A DNA stretch of 64,000 bases from contig NZ_BMSK01000013.1 in assembly GCF_014649115.1 (NCBI RefSeq), positions 237,043 to 301,042 on the forward strand, in the 5' to 3' direction. Position 1 is the stretch's first letter. Each line of letters opens with the position of its first letter. The position numbers and the translations under genes are program-made. This document shows positions 42,183-50,332 of this stretch, piece after piece. Source of the DNA: Streptomyces eurythermus. Its GTDB lineage: Bacteria > Actinomycetota > Actinomycetes > Streptomycetales > Streptomycetaceae. The notes below the pieces were generated by a model. That model was not told the origin of the DNA, ran no database searches, and was given only the letters and a program-made list of their open reading frames with translations.

Positions 42183-43694
42183 TCAGTCCTCGTAGGGCTC
42201 GTAGTCGAACCAGTCGAAGTGGACGGTCCCGGTGGAGGCGTACAGGCCGATCACACGGCCGGTGAAGCCGCCGGCGACCTCGGTGGACAGGTACCGGCCG
42301 TCGAGCCTGGCGAGTTCGGTGAACGTGCCGTCCGCTTCCCGCACGCCGAGCGCTACGGTGTCGGGACCCTCCCGCGGGTCGGTGACCTCCCACGCGGGGG
42401 TCGTCTCGACGCCGAGCACCACCGGGCCGCCGGCCGACGGGCGGGAGGCCACCACGGACCGCAGCGGGCCGATCCGGGCGATCACCCGCACCTCGTCCGC
42501 CGTGGCCTCGATCTCGTAGTGGTGCCGCTCGTCCAGGCGGACGGCCAGGCCGCCGCTGCCCCCGGCCGGGTCGACCAGGGTCCGCGCGCGGCAGGCCGGG
42601 TGCTGCTGGCGTCGGCCGGCGAAGGTGACGTCGCTGTCGTCCAGCGAGGCCCCGCGGGCGCGCAGGGTTAGCCAGCCGGCGCGTTCCTTGGTGGTGCAGT
42701 CCTCCTCGTGGCGGAAGCGCGGCGAGATCCAGCCCGGGGCGAGGCCGCCGCCTTCGAAGTCGTCCCGGACCGGCGCGGCGGCGGGCCGCCGGAGCGGCCA
42801 CGGCGGCGGGGCCGGGGAGGTCGTCACCTCGCCGACGACCGGCCAGCCGTCGGCCCAGGTCACCGGGGCCAGGAACGTCTCCCGGCCCAGCACGTGCCAG
42901 CCGGGGGTCCCGCCGTGCGGCCGGACCCCGAGGAACACCATCCACCACGAACCGTCGGGCCCCTGCACCAGGTCGCCGTGGCCGGTGTTCTGGATGGGGT
43001 GGTCGGTGCCGCGATGGGTCAGGACGGGGTTGGCCGGGCACGGCTCGAAGGGGCCGTCGGGGGCGCGGCCACGGGCGACCGAGACGGCGTGGCACCGCTC
43101 GGTGCCGCCTTCGGCGATGAGCAGGTACCAGTACTCGCCGATGTGGTACAGGTGCGGCGCCTCGGGGGCCTTGGCGCCGGGCGTGCCGGACCACACGCGC
43201 CGCGGCTCGCCGAGGGTCTCCCCCGTGTGCGGGTCGATGCGGACCTGGCTGACTCCCGCCACGGTGCACCAGCAGGTGCCCTCGTCGTCCCAGGCCAGGT
43301 CGGGGTCGATGCCCCGCACCCCGGGCAGCCGGACCGGATCGGACCAGGGACCGGCCGCGTCGGTGGCGGTGAACAGGAGGTTCCCGTCGCCGCTGACGTT
43401 GGTCACGATCAGCCAGAAGCGGCCGTCGTGGTGGCGCAGCGTGGGGGCGTAGAGGCCGCCGGAGGAGGGGGCGCCGGGCGGCAGCCGCAGTTGCTCCGGC
43501 CGGTCCAGGGCGTTGCCGATCTGGGTCCAGTGCACCAGGTCGCGGCTGTGGAAGACGGGGATGCCGGGGTAGTACTCGAAGCTGGAGCAGGCCAGGTAGT
43601 AGTCCTCCCCGGCCCGGCAGACGCTCGGATCGGGGTGGAATCCCGGGATCACGGGGTTGCTGAGGCTGATGCCGCTCTCGGGCGCGCTCGGCAC
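42183..43694 (-). CDS. Glycoside hydrolase family 43 (beta-xylosidase / arabinofuranosidase)
   Basis: A 503-aa inverting glycosidase. The five-bladed propeller has the catalytic base Asp in NPVIPGFHPDPSVCR, the pKa-modulating Asp in GVRGIDPDLAWDD and the acid Glu in GAKAPEAPHLYH. The C-terminal beta-sandwich (about 310-503; DDFEGGGLAPGWISPRF, GLAVRLDERHHYEIE) is the XynB-type GH43 module. No signal peptide, so it cleaves imported xylo-oligosaccharides in the cytosol. A CGAAA-G-TTTCG palindrome lies 42 bases upstream. Confidence 0.92.
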   Translation of the reverse strand: MPSAPESGISLSNPVIPGFHPDPSVCRAGEDYYLACSSFEYYPGIPVFHSRDLVHWTQIGNALDRPEQLRLPPGAPSSGGLYAPTLRHHDGRFWLIVTNVSGDGNLLFTATDAAGPWSDPVRLPGVRGIDPDLAWDDEGTCWCTVAGVSQVRIDPHTGETLGEPRRVWSGTPGAKAPEAPHLYHIGEYWYLLIAEGGTERCHAVSVARGRAPDGPFEPCPANPVLTHRGTDHPIQNTGHGDLVQGPDGSWWMVFLGVRPHGGTPGWHVLGRETFLAPVTWADGWPVVGEVTTSPAPPPWPLRRPAAAPVRDDFEGGGLAPGWISPRFRHEEDCTTKERAGWLTLRARGASLDDSDVTFAGRRQQHPACRARTLVDPAGGSGGLAVRLDERHHYEIEATADEVRVIARIGPLRSVVASRPSAGGPVVLGVETTPAWEVTDPREGPDTVALGVREADGTFTELARLDGRYLSTEVAGGFTGRVIGLYASTGTVHFDWFDYEPYED

Positions 43695-43735
43695 ATCGAG
43701 TCCTTTCCGGGATGACCCGCACCTACCGCGTGGAA

Positions 43736-43746
43736 CGAAAGTTTCG
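43736..43746. promoter_or_regulatory. CGAAAGTTTCG palindrome, candidate xylan-regulator operator
   Basis: A perfect 11-bp palindrome (CGAAA-G-TTTCG) lies 42 bases upstream of the GH43 start. LacI-type regulators of xylan and cellulose genes in streptomycetes use sites of this CGAAA-N-TTTCG form (recalled from literature). It would overlap the promoter. Confidence 0.6.
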
Positions 43747-44153
43747 CTCGGAGGTTCGAATGATTCCCGGGGAGGCTATCGACAGCTGTTGGAGCGGTCA
43801 ACGGGTGTGTCCCGGCGCGGTGGCATGCACGCGGGGTGGTCGCGGATCAGTTTGCGGATCGGGGTCTCCACGACCTCGACGGCGCCGGCCCGCTCCTCCG
43901 GGGCGGCGCAGACTCCCTGGAGGACCAGTCCCCTGCTCGCCGCGCGGGACGAGTCGGCCGGAGAGGACCATCCGCCGGGCATCGCGAACGGCCGTACCAT
44001 CGCCACCGCCGCGCTCGCCGAACGGCAGGGGGCTGGGACGACAGACCCCGGTCGCCACCCTGTTCACGACCCGCAGGCTCGCCCGGCCCACCTTCGACCG
44101 GGTCCGGGCCGGCCGCCCGGCCCGGCTCGCGCCCCGTCACTAGGATTCCGCGC
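43747..44153. other. Intergenic region with no recognised gene
   Basis: The 407 bases up to the Nudix gene contain open frames on both strands, none with a clear RBS or domain. A minus-strand frame ending KLIRDHPACMPPRRD and a plus-strand frame ending VATLFTTRRLARPTFD look somewhat protein-like and could be gene remains; I cannot assign either. Confidence 0.4.
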
Positions 44154-44804
44154 ATGGCCACAGCCCCTCACGCAGTCCTCGATCTCCTTGCCCGCTACGA
44201 GCCGAAGAGCACCGCCGAACGCGCGGACGTGGAGCGGGTGCGCGCCCTCGTCGCGTCGGGCGACCCGTGGCGGCGGTCGACTCCGCTGCACGTCACCGGG
44301 TCCGCGCTGATCGTGCACCAGGACAGCGGCCGGGTCCTGCTGCGCTGGCACCAGCGCCACGGGACCTGGCTGCTGGTCGGCGGGCACGCCGACCCCGAGG
44401 AGTCCGACCCGCTCGCCATCGCCCTGCGGGAGGGACGGGAGGAGACGGGACTGACCGATCTCACGCCCTGGCCGGACGCCGAGGTGCGGCACCTGGTGAT
44501 CGTGCCGGTGCCGGCCAACACCCGGGAGGAGGCGCACGAACACGCCGACATCCGCTTCGTCCTGGCCACCCGGACCCCCGAGGCGGTCCACCCGGAGAAC
44601 CCGCAGGCGCCGCTGCGCTGGCTGACGCCGCGGGAGGCGCGCCGGGTGATCACCGAGGAGAACGTCCGGGAGACCCTGTCCCGCGTGGAGCCACTGCTCG
44701 CGGGCCGACCGGCCGGAGGCCCCCGGGACGCGGCTCCCGGCCGGCCGGTGCCCCGCGAAAACCTGCCGCGCACCAGGCCGGTACTCCGCGAAGACCTGCT
44801 GTGA
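44154..44804 (+). CDS. Nudix hydrolase
   Basis: A 216-aa phosphohydrolase. The Nudix box is GGHADPEES, then LAIALREGREETGL, with the one-residue longer spacing seen in several actinobacterial members. HVTGSALIVHQDSGRVLLRWH and TWLLVGG are the strand regions before it. An Arg/Pro-rich C-terminal tail (about 185-216) is probably disordered. ATG at 44154; the RBS (AGGATT) is weak. Substrate unknown, commonly nucleoside diphosphate derivatives. Confidence 0.88.
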   Translation: MATAPHAVLDLLARYEPKSTAERADVERVRALVASGDPWRRSTPLHVTGSALIVHQDSGRVLLRWHQRHGTWLLVGGHADPEESDPLAIALREGREETGLTDLTPWPDAEVRHLVIVPVPANTREEAHEHADIRFVLATRTPEAVHPENPQAPLRWLTPREARRVITEENVRETLSRVEPLLAGRPAGGPRDAAPGRPVPRENLPRTRPVLREDLL

Positions 44805-44904
44805 ACCCCGTCGCCACCCGAACGGCGGGGTCCCACCCGAACGGGTGAGGCCGGCCGGACCGCGGCCCCTCCATCGGGTCCTCCCCCGACATTCTCCGGA
44901 CGCT

Positions 44905-44927
44905 GAGTGATCAGGCGTCTACGGTAC
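44905..44927 (+). promoter_or_regulatory. Candidate stress-sigma promoter (GAGT-N13-CGGTAC)
   Basis: GAGT (44905) and CGGTAC (44922) with a 13-base spacer lie 45 bases before the TTG start. The same pattern, GTTT-N13-CGGTAC, precedes the next gene. It is close to, but one base short of, the sigma-B consensus spacing and has C in place of the first G. Confidence 0.3.
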
Positions 44928-44971
44928 GCACATGCCGCGCTGTGTGCCGCGGTCACATAAGGAGGGACCCT

Positions 44972-45508
44972 TTGGCATCGGTCTGCGACCCCCGGTACGC
45001 GCCCGCCGGCGATGTGAGCGGAGCGCTCATGGTGATCGACTCCCGGCTCAAGTCCATCTACGACGGCGGGACCGCGATCGACCCCGAACAGCAGCAGTTG
45101 ATCGACCAGTTCACCGCGTCCCTGGGCCCGAGAGGGGCGCACGACCTGCTGGACGGCGCCTGCACGATCATCTACATGTTCATGACCTGGCTGCGGATGG
45201 CGTACGAGGATCACGACAAGGACGTCATCGAGTACGTGGTGCCGAGCCTGGTGGCCTCGATGCGCATGATGCCCAAGAGCATCCGCCCGGAGGCCATCCC
45301 CACCATGGCCGGCCTGGTCGTCTCGGCGGGCATGGGCCTGAGCCCCAGCCTGTGGCGCAAGCAGTACGGCAAGTGGACCAAGGAGGAGATGAACCCCCTG
45401 GAGGCCACCGCGTTCCTGCTCGCCGAGCACATCAACCGCCTCACCGACGACCGCGAGTTCGCCACCCGCCTCATCAGCAACGCACTGTCCAAGGCGGAAG
45501 GCGCCTGA
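44972..45508 (+). CDS. Hypothetical helical protein, TTG start
   Basis: A 178-aa protein that I do not recognise. TTG at 44972 is preceded by AAGGAGGG at ideal distance, better than any ATG (the first internal ATG is at residue 20, at MVIDSRLK). It is soluble and mostly helical: LIDQFTASLGPRGAHDLLDG, YMFMTWLRMAYEDHDKDVIEYVVPSLVAS, then PEAIPTMAGLVVSAGMGLSPSLW, and a C-terminal FLLAEHINRLTDDREFATRLI. No catalytic motif is visible. The next gene, GlsB/YeaQ, has a similar promoter motif, hinting at stress co-regulation. Confidence 0.75.
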   Translation: MASVCDPRYAPAGDVSGALMVIDSRLKSIYDGGTAIDPEQQQLIDQFTASLGPRGAHDLLDGACTIIYMFMTWLRMAYEDHDKDVIEYVVPSLVASMRMMPKSIRPEAIPTMAGLVVSAGMGLSPSLWRKQYGKWTKEEMNPLEATAFLLAEHINRLTDDREFATRLISNALSKAEGA

Positions 45509-45576
45509 GCGGCCCGACTTGTGCCGGTGTGGCCCGGCCGTCGTGAGTCTCTCCCTCACCGCGTTCAAAAAGGGAC

Positions 45577-45599
45577 GTTTGTGCGAGCGCAGACGGTAC
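45577..45599 (+). promoter_or_regulatory. Candidate stress-sigma promoter (GTTT-N13-CGGTAC)
   Basis: GTTT (45577) and CGGTAC (45594) precede the GlsB/YeaQ gene by about 51 bases. The motif is one base short of sigma-B spacing. GlsB/YeaQ genes are general-stress genes, which supports the reading. Confidence 0.35.
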
Positions 45600-45650
45600 A
45601 CACGATGAGCTAACAGGCTTTACCCGACGAACGTTGAAACGGAGGCCACC

Positions 45651-45935
45651 ATGGGCATCATCGCGTGGATCATCCTCGGCCTGCTCGCCGGCGCCATCGC
45701 CAAGGCCCTCATGCCGGGCAAGGACCCCGGCGGCATCATCGTCACCATGCTCATCGGTGTGGCCGGCGGTCTGCTCGGTGGCTGGCTCGGGAAGGTGGTG
45801 TTCGGCGTCGACTCCGTCGACGGGTTCTTCGAGCTCTCCACCTGGATCGCCGCCATCGTCGGCTCCCTGATCCTGCTCGCCCTCTACCGCCTCTTCACCG
45901 GCAGCCGGCACTCCCACTCGCACCGTCACGCCTGA
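45651..45935 (+). CDS. GlsB/YeaQ/YmgE family stress-response membrane protein
   Basis: A 94-aa membrane protein with three hydrophobic helices: GIIAWIILGLLAGAIAKALMPG, GGIIVTMLIGVAGGLLGGWLG and STWIAAIVGSLILLALYRLF. The G-rich first two helices and PGKDPGG loop are the family signature (formerly transglycosylase-associated). A His-rich C-terminus (SRHSHSHRHA) is an unusual addition and may bind metal. ACGGAGG precedes the ATG. Confidence 0.92.
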   Translation: MGIIAWIILGLLAGAIAKALMPGKDPGGIIVTMLIGVAGGLLGGWLGKVVFGVDSVDGFFELSTWIAAIVGSLILLALYRLFTGSRHSHSHRHA

Positions 45936-45981
45936 CCCGTTGACACCGACCGCGGGCCGGTCCGCGCCGCGCCATGAGGCG

Positions 45982-46893
45982 TCACGGTCTCACGCGGGCC
46001 GCCTTCCCGCCGTCGGCGGGAAGGCCCAGCCGGCCGGCCACGGTGGTGAGAGACGTTCCCAGAGGAAGCCCGACCCGGGTGACCGCGTGCCGGTCGCCAC
46101 GGGTCGGATCCCTGTTCACGATCAGCACCGGCTTCCCCTCCTGGGCCGCCTGGCGGACGAACCGGAGCCCGGACATCACCGTCAGCGACGAGCCCAGGAC
46201 CAGCACGGAGGTCGCCTCCCGGACCAGTTCGCGACAGTGCTCGACCCGCCGCGGCGGCACCGCCTCGCCGAAGAACACCACGTCCGGCTTGAGAACGCCG
46301 CCGCAGAGCGCGCAGGGCAGCACGCGGAAGTCCCCGACCTGTTCGTCGGTGAGATCGGCGTCGCCGTCCGGGTTGATGCCGGCGGCCACCGGCGCGAAGC
46401 CCGCGTTGGCCTCTTCCAGCCTCCGGGCGAGTTCCCGGCGCGCGCTGCGGGCGCCGCAGGACAGACAGACGACCCGGTCCAGACCGCCGTGCAGTTCCAC
46501 GACATCCTCGCTGCCGGCGGCCTGGTGCAGGCCGTCGACGTTCTGGGTGATCACCCCGGAGAGCAGGCCGTGCCGCCCGAACGCGGCCACGGCCCGGTGC
46601 CCGGCGTTGGGCTCGGCGCGCCCGAAGGTGCGCCAGCCGAGGTGACTGCGCGCCCAGTACCGGCGCCGGGCCCGCGCGCTCGCGGTGAATTCCTGGTAGG
46701 TCATCGGGGTGTGCCGGCTCAGGCTGCCGCCCTCGCCCCGGTAGTCGGGGATGCCCGACTCCGTGGAGATGCCCGCGCCGCTGAGCACCAGCACACCGCC
46801 GGTGCTCAGCGCCTCCACGACCGGTTCCAGGTCCGTGCTGCCCGGCAGCGGGTCCTCGGTGGGCGTCCAGCTCAAGGTGGGGCGCATACGCAT
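45982..46893 (-). CDS. Sir2-family NAD-dependent protein deacylase (sirtuin)
   Basis: A 303-aa sirtuin. GAGISTESGIPDYRG binds NAD, TQNVDGLHQAAG carries the catalytic region and VVELHGGL the catalytic His. The zinc ligands are CLSCG and, after an insertion, CALCGG; KPDVVFFGEAVP and VLGSSLTV complete the fold. ATG at 46893 is used; the RBS is weak. It lies after a class II amidotransferase and glutamate decarboxylase on the same strand, with 47 bases to the former. It probably removes acyl groups from metabolic enzymes. Confidence 0.92.
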   Translation of the reverse strand: MRMRPTLSWTPTEDPLPGSTDLEPVVEALSTGGVLVLSGAGISTESGIPDYRGEGGSLSRHTPMTYQEFTASARARRRYWARSHLGWRTFGRAEPNAGHRAVAAFGRHGLLSGVITQNVDGLHQAAGSEDVVELHGGLDRVVCLSCGARSARRELARRLEEANAGFAPVAAGINPDGDADLTDEQVGDFRVLPCALCGGVLKPDVVFFGEAVPPRRVEHCRELVREATSVLVLGSSLTVMSGLRFVRQAAQEGKPVLIVNRDPTRGDRHAVTRVGLPLGTSLTTVAGRLGLPADGGKAARVRP

Positions 46894-46940
46894 GGAGCCA
46901 GCGTACGGAACAGCGGTCCCGGGCCGGATCGCCGAGCGGG

Positions 46941-47810
46941 TCACGGCGCCTGCTGGGAAGCCGCGGCGTCGGGACGTAGATCCGCCAGGGTCAGCCGGTG
47001 TGCCGGGGGCTCCGGCAGGATCACCTCGCGGGTGGTGTGCGGACCGGTTCCGGCGTGGAGCAGCTCGCCCGGTTCCATAAGGCGCCAGCCGGGGTGGTCG
47101 TCCATGCGTTCGCTGGCGATGATCACGGCCGGGTGGTCGGCCAGGGTCGAGGAGCGGACGCGCATACGGCCGTGGCTGCCGCTGTGGTCCAGGTGCCGGG
47201 CGCCGTGCTGTCCGCCCGCCGGGCGCTCCAGGACGTACAGCTCGTGGGTGTCGGGGTAGCGCAGGGCCCACAGCCGGCCGGGGGTGACGAGGACGAGGTT
47301 GAGGGCGTAGACGGGCAGGTGCCGGGCGATCCACCGGGCGGCGTGCCGGATGCCGGCGCCGGGGTCGCCGCCGTTCTGCCTGGTCTCGCGGGTGATCAGG
47401 GCGAAGAAGCGTTCGGAGTCCGTGTCGCCGCCGACCAGTGACCGGTCCTCGCCCAGGTGGTCGTCGAGCCGGCCGAGGCCCTCGATGACCCCGTTGTGCG
47501 CGAACAGCCGTCCGTCCTGTGCGAAGGGGTGGGTGTTGCGGGTGTCCAGGCTGCCGGTGGAGGCGTAGCGCACGTGGGCGACGAAGGTGGCCGACTCGAC
47601 CTGGCGGGCCTCCTCGGCGAAGGCCCGGTCCTCGTACGCGGCGATCGGCGCCTTGTCCACGCGTGGGGTGCCGTCCGCCGCGAAGTAGCCGAGGCCGGTG
47701 CCGTCGGGGTCGTGGCGGCTCTGCCGACTGAGACTGTCGGGGGCGTCCAGCAGCCAGAACGTCGCGTGGGTGCGTTGTGGCGCGCTGCTGAGGCCGAACA
47801 GGCGGCACAT
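46941..47810 (-). CDS. Class II glutamine amidotransferase
   Basis: A 289-aa Ntn-type amidotransferase. It begins MCRLFG, so Cys2 becomes the N-terminal nucleophile after Met removal. HDPDGTGLGYF, HVRYASTGSLDTRNTHPF, RLFAHNGVIEGL and GGDTDSERFFALI are the glutaminase-domain motifs. There is no synthase domain, as in YafJ and EgtC. It could be a gamma-glutamyl hydrolase. GAGGACGACC precedes the start. It lies 55 bases downstream of glutamate decarboxylase, probably one operon, linking both to glutamyl substrates. Confidence 0.88.
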   Translation of the reverse strand: MCRLFGLSSAPQRTHATFWLLDAPDSLSRQSRHDPDGTGLGYFAADGTPRVDKAPIAAYEDRAFAEEARQVESATFVAHVRYASTGSLDTRNTHPFAQDGRLFAHNGVIEGLGRLDDHLGEDRSLVGGDTDSERFFALITRETRQNGGDPGAGIRHAARWIARHLPVYALNLVLVTPGRLWALRYPDTHELYVLERPAGGQHGARHLDHSGSHGRMRVRSSTLADHPAVIIASERMDDHPGWRLMEPGELLHAGTGPHTTREVILPEPPAHRLTLADLRPDAAASQQAP

Positions 47811-47865
47811 GGTCGTCCTCCTCGCTCGCCGGGCGGCCGACGGGGTGACCGGCGGTGGTGCGTGA

Positions 47866-49290
47866 TCAGTGGCGGCCCGGGCGCCGCGGGTTCTTGGTCT
47901 CCGCTCCGTGGGCGAAGCCGCCCGCGTCGTCGGCGTCGCGGTGCGGCTCGTGCTGCTTGCGCAGGCGGGGCAGTGCGCGGCGCAGGTCCTCCAGGAGCAG
48001 GTCGGCCAGGTCGTGGCTGAAGCCGTTGCGGACCACGACGCGCAGGACGGCCAGATCGGTGCGGTGCTCGGGGAAGGTGTAGGCGGGCACCAGCCAGCCG
48101 CGTTCGCGCAGTGCGGCGGAGACGTCGAAGACGCTGAAGGTGTCGGTTCCGTCGCGGGTCCGGAAGGCGAAGACGGGGAGTTCGCCGCCGTCGGTGATCA
48201 GCTCGAACGGGCCCAGCGCGGCGATCCCGGCGGCCAGCCGGGTGGCGACGTCGCGGCAGGTTCGCTGGACCCGCCGGTAGCCGTGGAAACCTAGGCGCAG
48301 GAAGTTGTAGTACTGGGCGACGACCTGGGCGCCGGGCCGGGAGAAGTTGAGCGCGAAGGTCGGCATGTCGCCGCCGAGGTAGTTGACGTGGAAGACGAGG
48401 TCGTCGGGGAGGGCGTCCCTGTCGCGCCACAGCGCCCAGCCGACGCCGGGCATGACCAGGCCGTACTTGTGGCCGGAGGTGTTGATGGAGGCGACGCGGG
48501 GCAGCCGGAAGTCCCAGGTGAGGTCCGGGTCGAGAAAGGGCGCGATCATCCCTCCGGACGCGCCGTCGACGTGGACGGGGATGTCGAGTCCGGTACGGCT
48601 TTCCAGGTCGTCCAGGGCCGCGGCGATGCCGGAGACGGGTTCGTAGCTGCCGTCGAAGGTGGAGCCGAGCACGGCGACGACACCGATGGTGTTCTCGTCG
48701 CACAGCTCGACCGCCTTGTCCGGCGTGAGGTGGTAGCGGTCGCCCTCCATCGGGACGTAGCGCGGTTCGACCTCGAAGTAGTCGGCGAACTTCTCCCAGC
48801 AGATCTGCACGTTGATGCCCATCACCAGGTTGGGCCGGTCGGCGGGCCTGCCCTCGGCGCGCCGCTTGTGCTGCCAGCGCCGTTTGAGTGCGAGTCCGCC
48901 CAGCATCGCCGCCTCGCTCGAACCGGTGGTCGAGCAGCCCGTCGCACGGCGCGGGTCCTCGGCGTGCCAGAGCCGGGCGAGCATGTGGACGCACCGGTTC
49001 TCGAGTTCCGCGGTCTGCGGGTACTCGTCCTTGTCGATCATGTTCTTCTCGGCGCACTCCGCCATCAGCAGCCGGGCCTGGGGCTCGGCCCAGGTGGACA
49101 CGAACGTCGCCAGGTTCTGCCGGGCGTTGCCGTCGAGCATCAGCTCGTCGTGGACCACCTGGTAGGCGGTGTCCGGTTCCATCCCGTGGTCCGGCATCGC
49201 GTACCGGGGCACTCGGACGGGTTCCCGGCTGAAGATCGGATTGATCTCCAGGTCCCGGCTCTCACCGCGGTTGTCACGCTGCACCGTCAT
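47866..49290 (-). CDS. gadB: Glutamate decarboxylase
   Basis: A 474-aa PLP enzyme making GABA from glutamate. The family signature is clear: NLATFVSTWAEPQARLLMAE, TGCSTTGSSEAAMLGGLALKRRW, VPVHVDGASGGMIAPF and the PLP lysine in SINTSGHKYGLVMPGVGWALWRD. The C-terminus (HEPHRDADDAGGFAH) is His-rich, as in the pH-sensing tails of this family. ATG at 49290 with AGAGGAC upstream; an upstream in-frame start at 49368 is less likely. First gene of the unit gad, amidotransferase, sirtuin. Confidence 0.93.
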   Translation of the reverse strand: MTVQRDNRGESRDLEINPIFSREPVRVPRYAMPDHGMEPDTAYQVVHDELMLDGNARQNLATFVSTWAEPQARLLMAECAEKNMIDKDEYPQTAELENRCVHMLARLWHAEDPRRATGCSTTGSSEAAMLGGLALKRRWQHKRRAEGRPADRPNLVMGINVQICWEKFADYFEVEPRYVPMEGDRYHLTPDKAVELCDENTIGVVAVLGSTFDGSYEPVSGIAAALDDLESRTGLDIPVHVDGASGGMIAPFLDPDLTWDFRLPRVASINTSGHKYGLVMPGVGWALWRDRDALPDDLVFHVNYLGGDMPTFALNFSRPGAQVVAQYYNFLRLGFHGYRRVQRTCRDVATRLAAGIAALGPFELITDGGELPVFAFRTRDGTDTFSVFDVSAALRERGWLVPAYTFPEHRTDLAVLRVVVRNGFSHDLADLLLEDLRRALPRLRKQHEPHRDADDAGGFAHGAETKNPRRPGRH

Positions 49291-49521
49291 ACGCGCTCGG
49301 TCCTCTCTGCCCCGGCCGGCGAGCCACTGTCCGGGGTTCCCCGCCCCCGCACCGACGAACCGGGGCAAAACGGAAGGCTGCCCGGAGGCCGGCCTCGTGG
49401 CGGCAGCACGGCGGAGCCCTCGTCCGCGCCGGCGGCGTCACCCCGGGTTGCGGTTCGGCGCGGGGCCGGAGGGGGCGGCGTACGATCAACCGGTCCCCGC
49501 CGCGCAAGGAGTACTCGTCCG

Positions 49522-50223
49522 ATGTCCGCCGTCATTCCCCCGCCCCGCCCCGCGACCGGGTTGTTGCGGGTACGGCAGTACGCCCGCGCCGAGGACGACG
49601 AGCGGCTGCACAGCCTGCTGTGGCGGGCGGGCGCCGGCTGGCGGATGATCAGCAGCGCGGTGCTCGGCGGAGGGATCGGGGAACGTTCCTGGGTGCTCAA
49701 CGCGCAGGTGTCCCACGGCTACCGGCGCACCGACCCGGACCGCCACCTCGCCGAGCTGGCCCGCGCCGCGGGAGCCGACGGGCCGGGGGTCGGTCTGATG
49801 ACCGCCGCCGATGTCCGGGCGTACGGGCACGCGTCCGACGGCGATGTGGAGGCGGTCGCCACCGCCGGGCTCGGGGTACGCGGCTGGGCCGCCTCCCCGG
49901 CGGAGGGCACGGCCGTGGCGGCACGGCCCGGCACGATCAACATCCTCGTCGCGCTACCGGTGGCGCTGACCGACGCGGCGCTGGTCAACGCCGTGGCGAC
50001 CGCCACCGAGGCCAAGGTGCAGGCGCTGCTGGGGGCGGGCTACGACTGCTCGGGCACCCCCACGGACGCCGTGTGCGTGGCCGCCCGGTCCCCTCGCGCG
50101 GGCGCCGAGGTCCATGCGTTCGCCGGCCCCCGCTCCCTGTGGGGCGCGCGCGTGGCCCGCGCCGTCCACCAGGCCGTGGACACCGCCGCCCGGGGCGGCC
50201 GCGCGAAGGCTTCTCCGACATGA
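49522..50223 (+). CDS. cbiZ: Adenosylcobinamide amidohydrolase (CbiZ)
   Basis: A 233-aa protein for salvage of corrinoids: it removes the aminopropanol arm of adenosylcobinamide to give adenosylcobyric acid. The family core is MISSAVLGGGIGERSWVLN, then VGLMTAADVR, GTINILVALP, TEAKVQALLGAGYDCSGTPTDAVCVAA, and GARVARAVHQAVD. ATG at 49522, AAGGAG upstream. No other cobalamin gene is in the window, so it is an isolated salvage gene. Confidence 0.82.
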   Translation: MSAVIPPPRPATGLLRVRQYARAEDDERLHSLLWRAGAGWRMISSAVLGGGIGERSWVLNAQVSHGYRRTDPDRHLAELARAAGADGPGVGLMTAADVRAYGHASDGDVEAVATAGLGVRGWAASPAEGTAVAARPGTINILVALPVALTDAALVNAVATATEAKVQALLGAGYDCSGTPTDAVCVAARSPRAGAEVHAFAGPRSLWGARVARAVHQAVDTAARGGRAKASPT

Positions 50224-50332
50224 CGACTTCGGAATACCACGAATTTGTTCCAGTCGTTCCATAACGGATACATCGGCTGGCCACGGAACTTCGGTGTTCG
50301 GAACATCGAGCGGGACGATCCGCCCGTGTCCG

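Noticed and set aside
41323..43722. 799-codon minus-strand frame over TPR and GH43 genes
   Set aside because: Arg/Pro/Gly-rich shadow of the GH43 and TPR genes in another frame.
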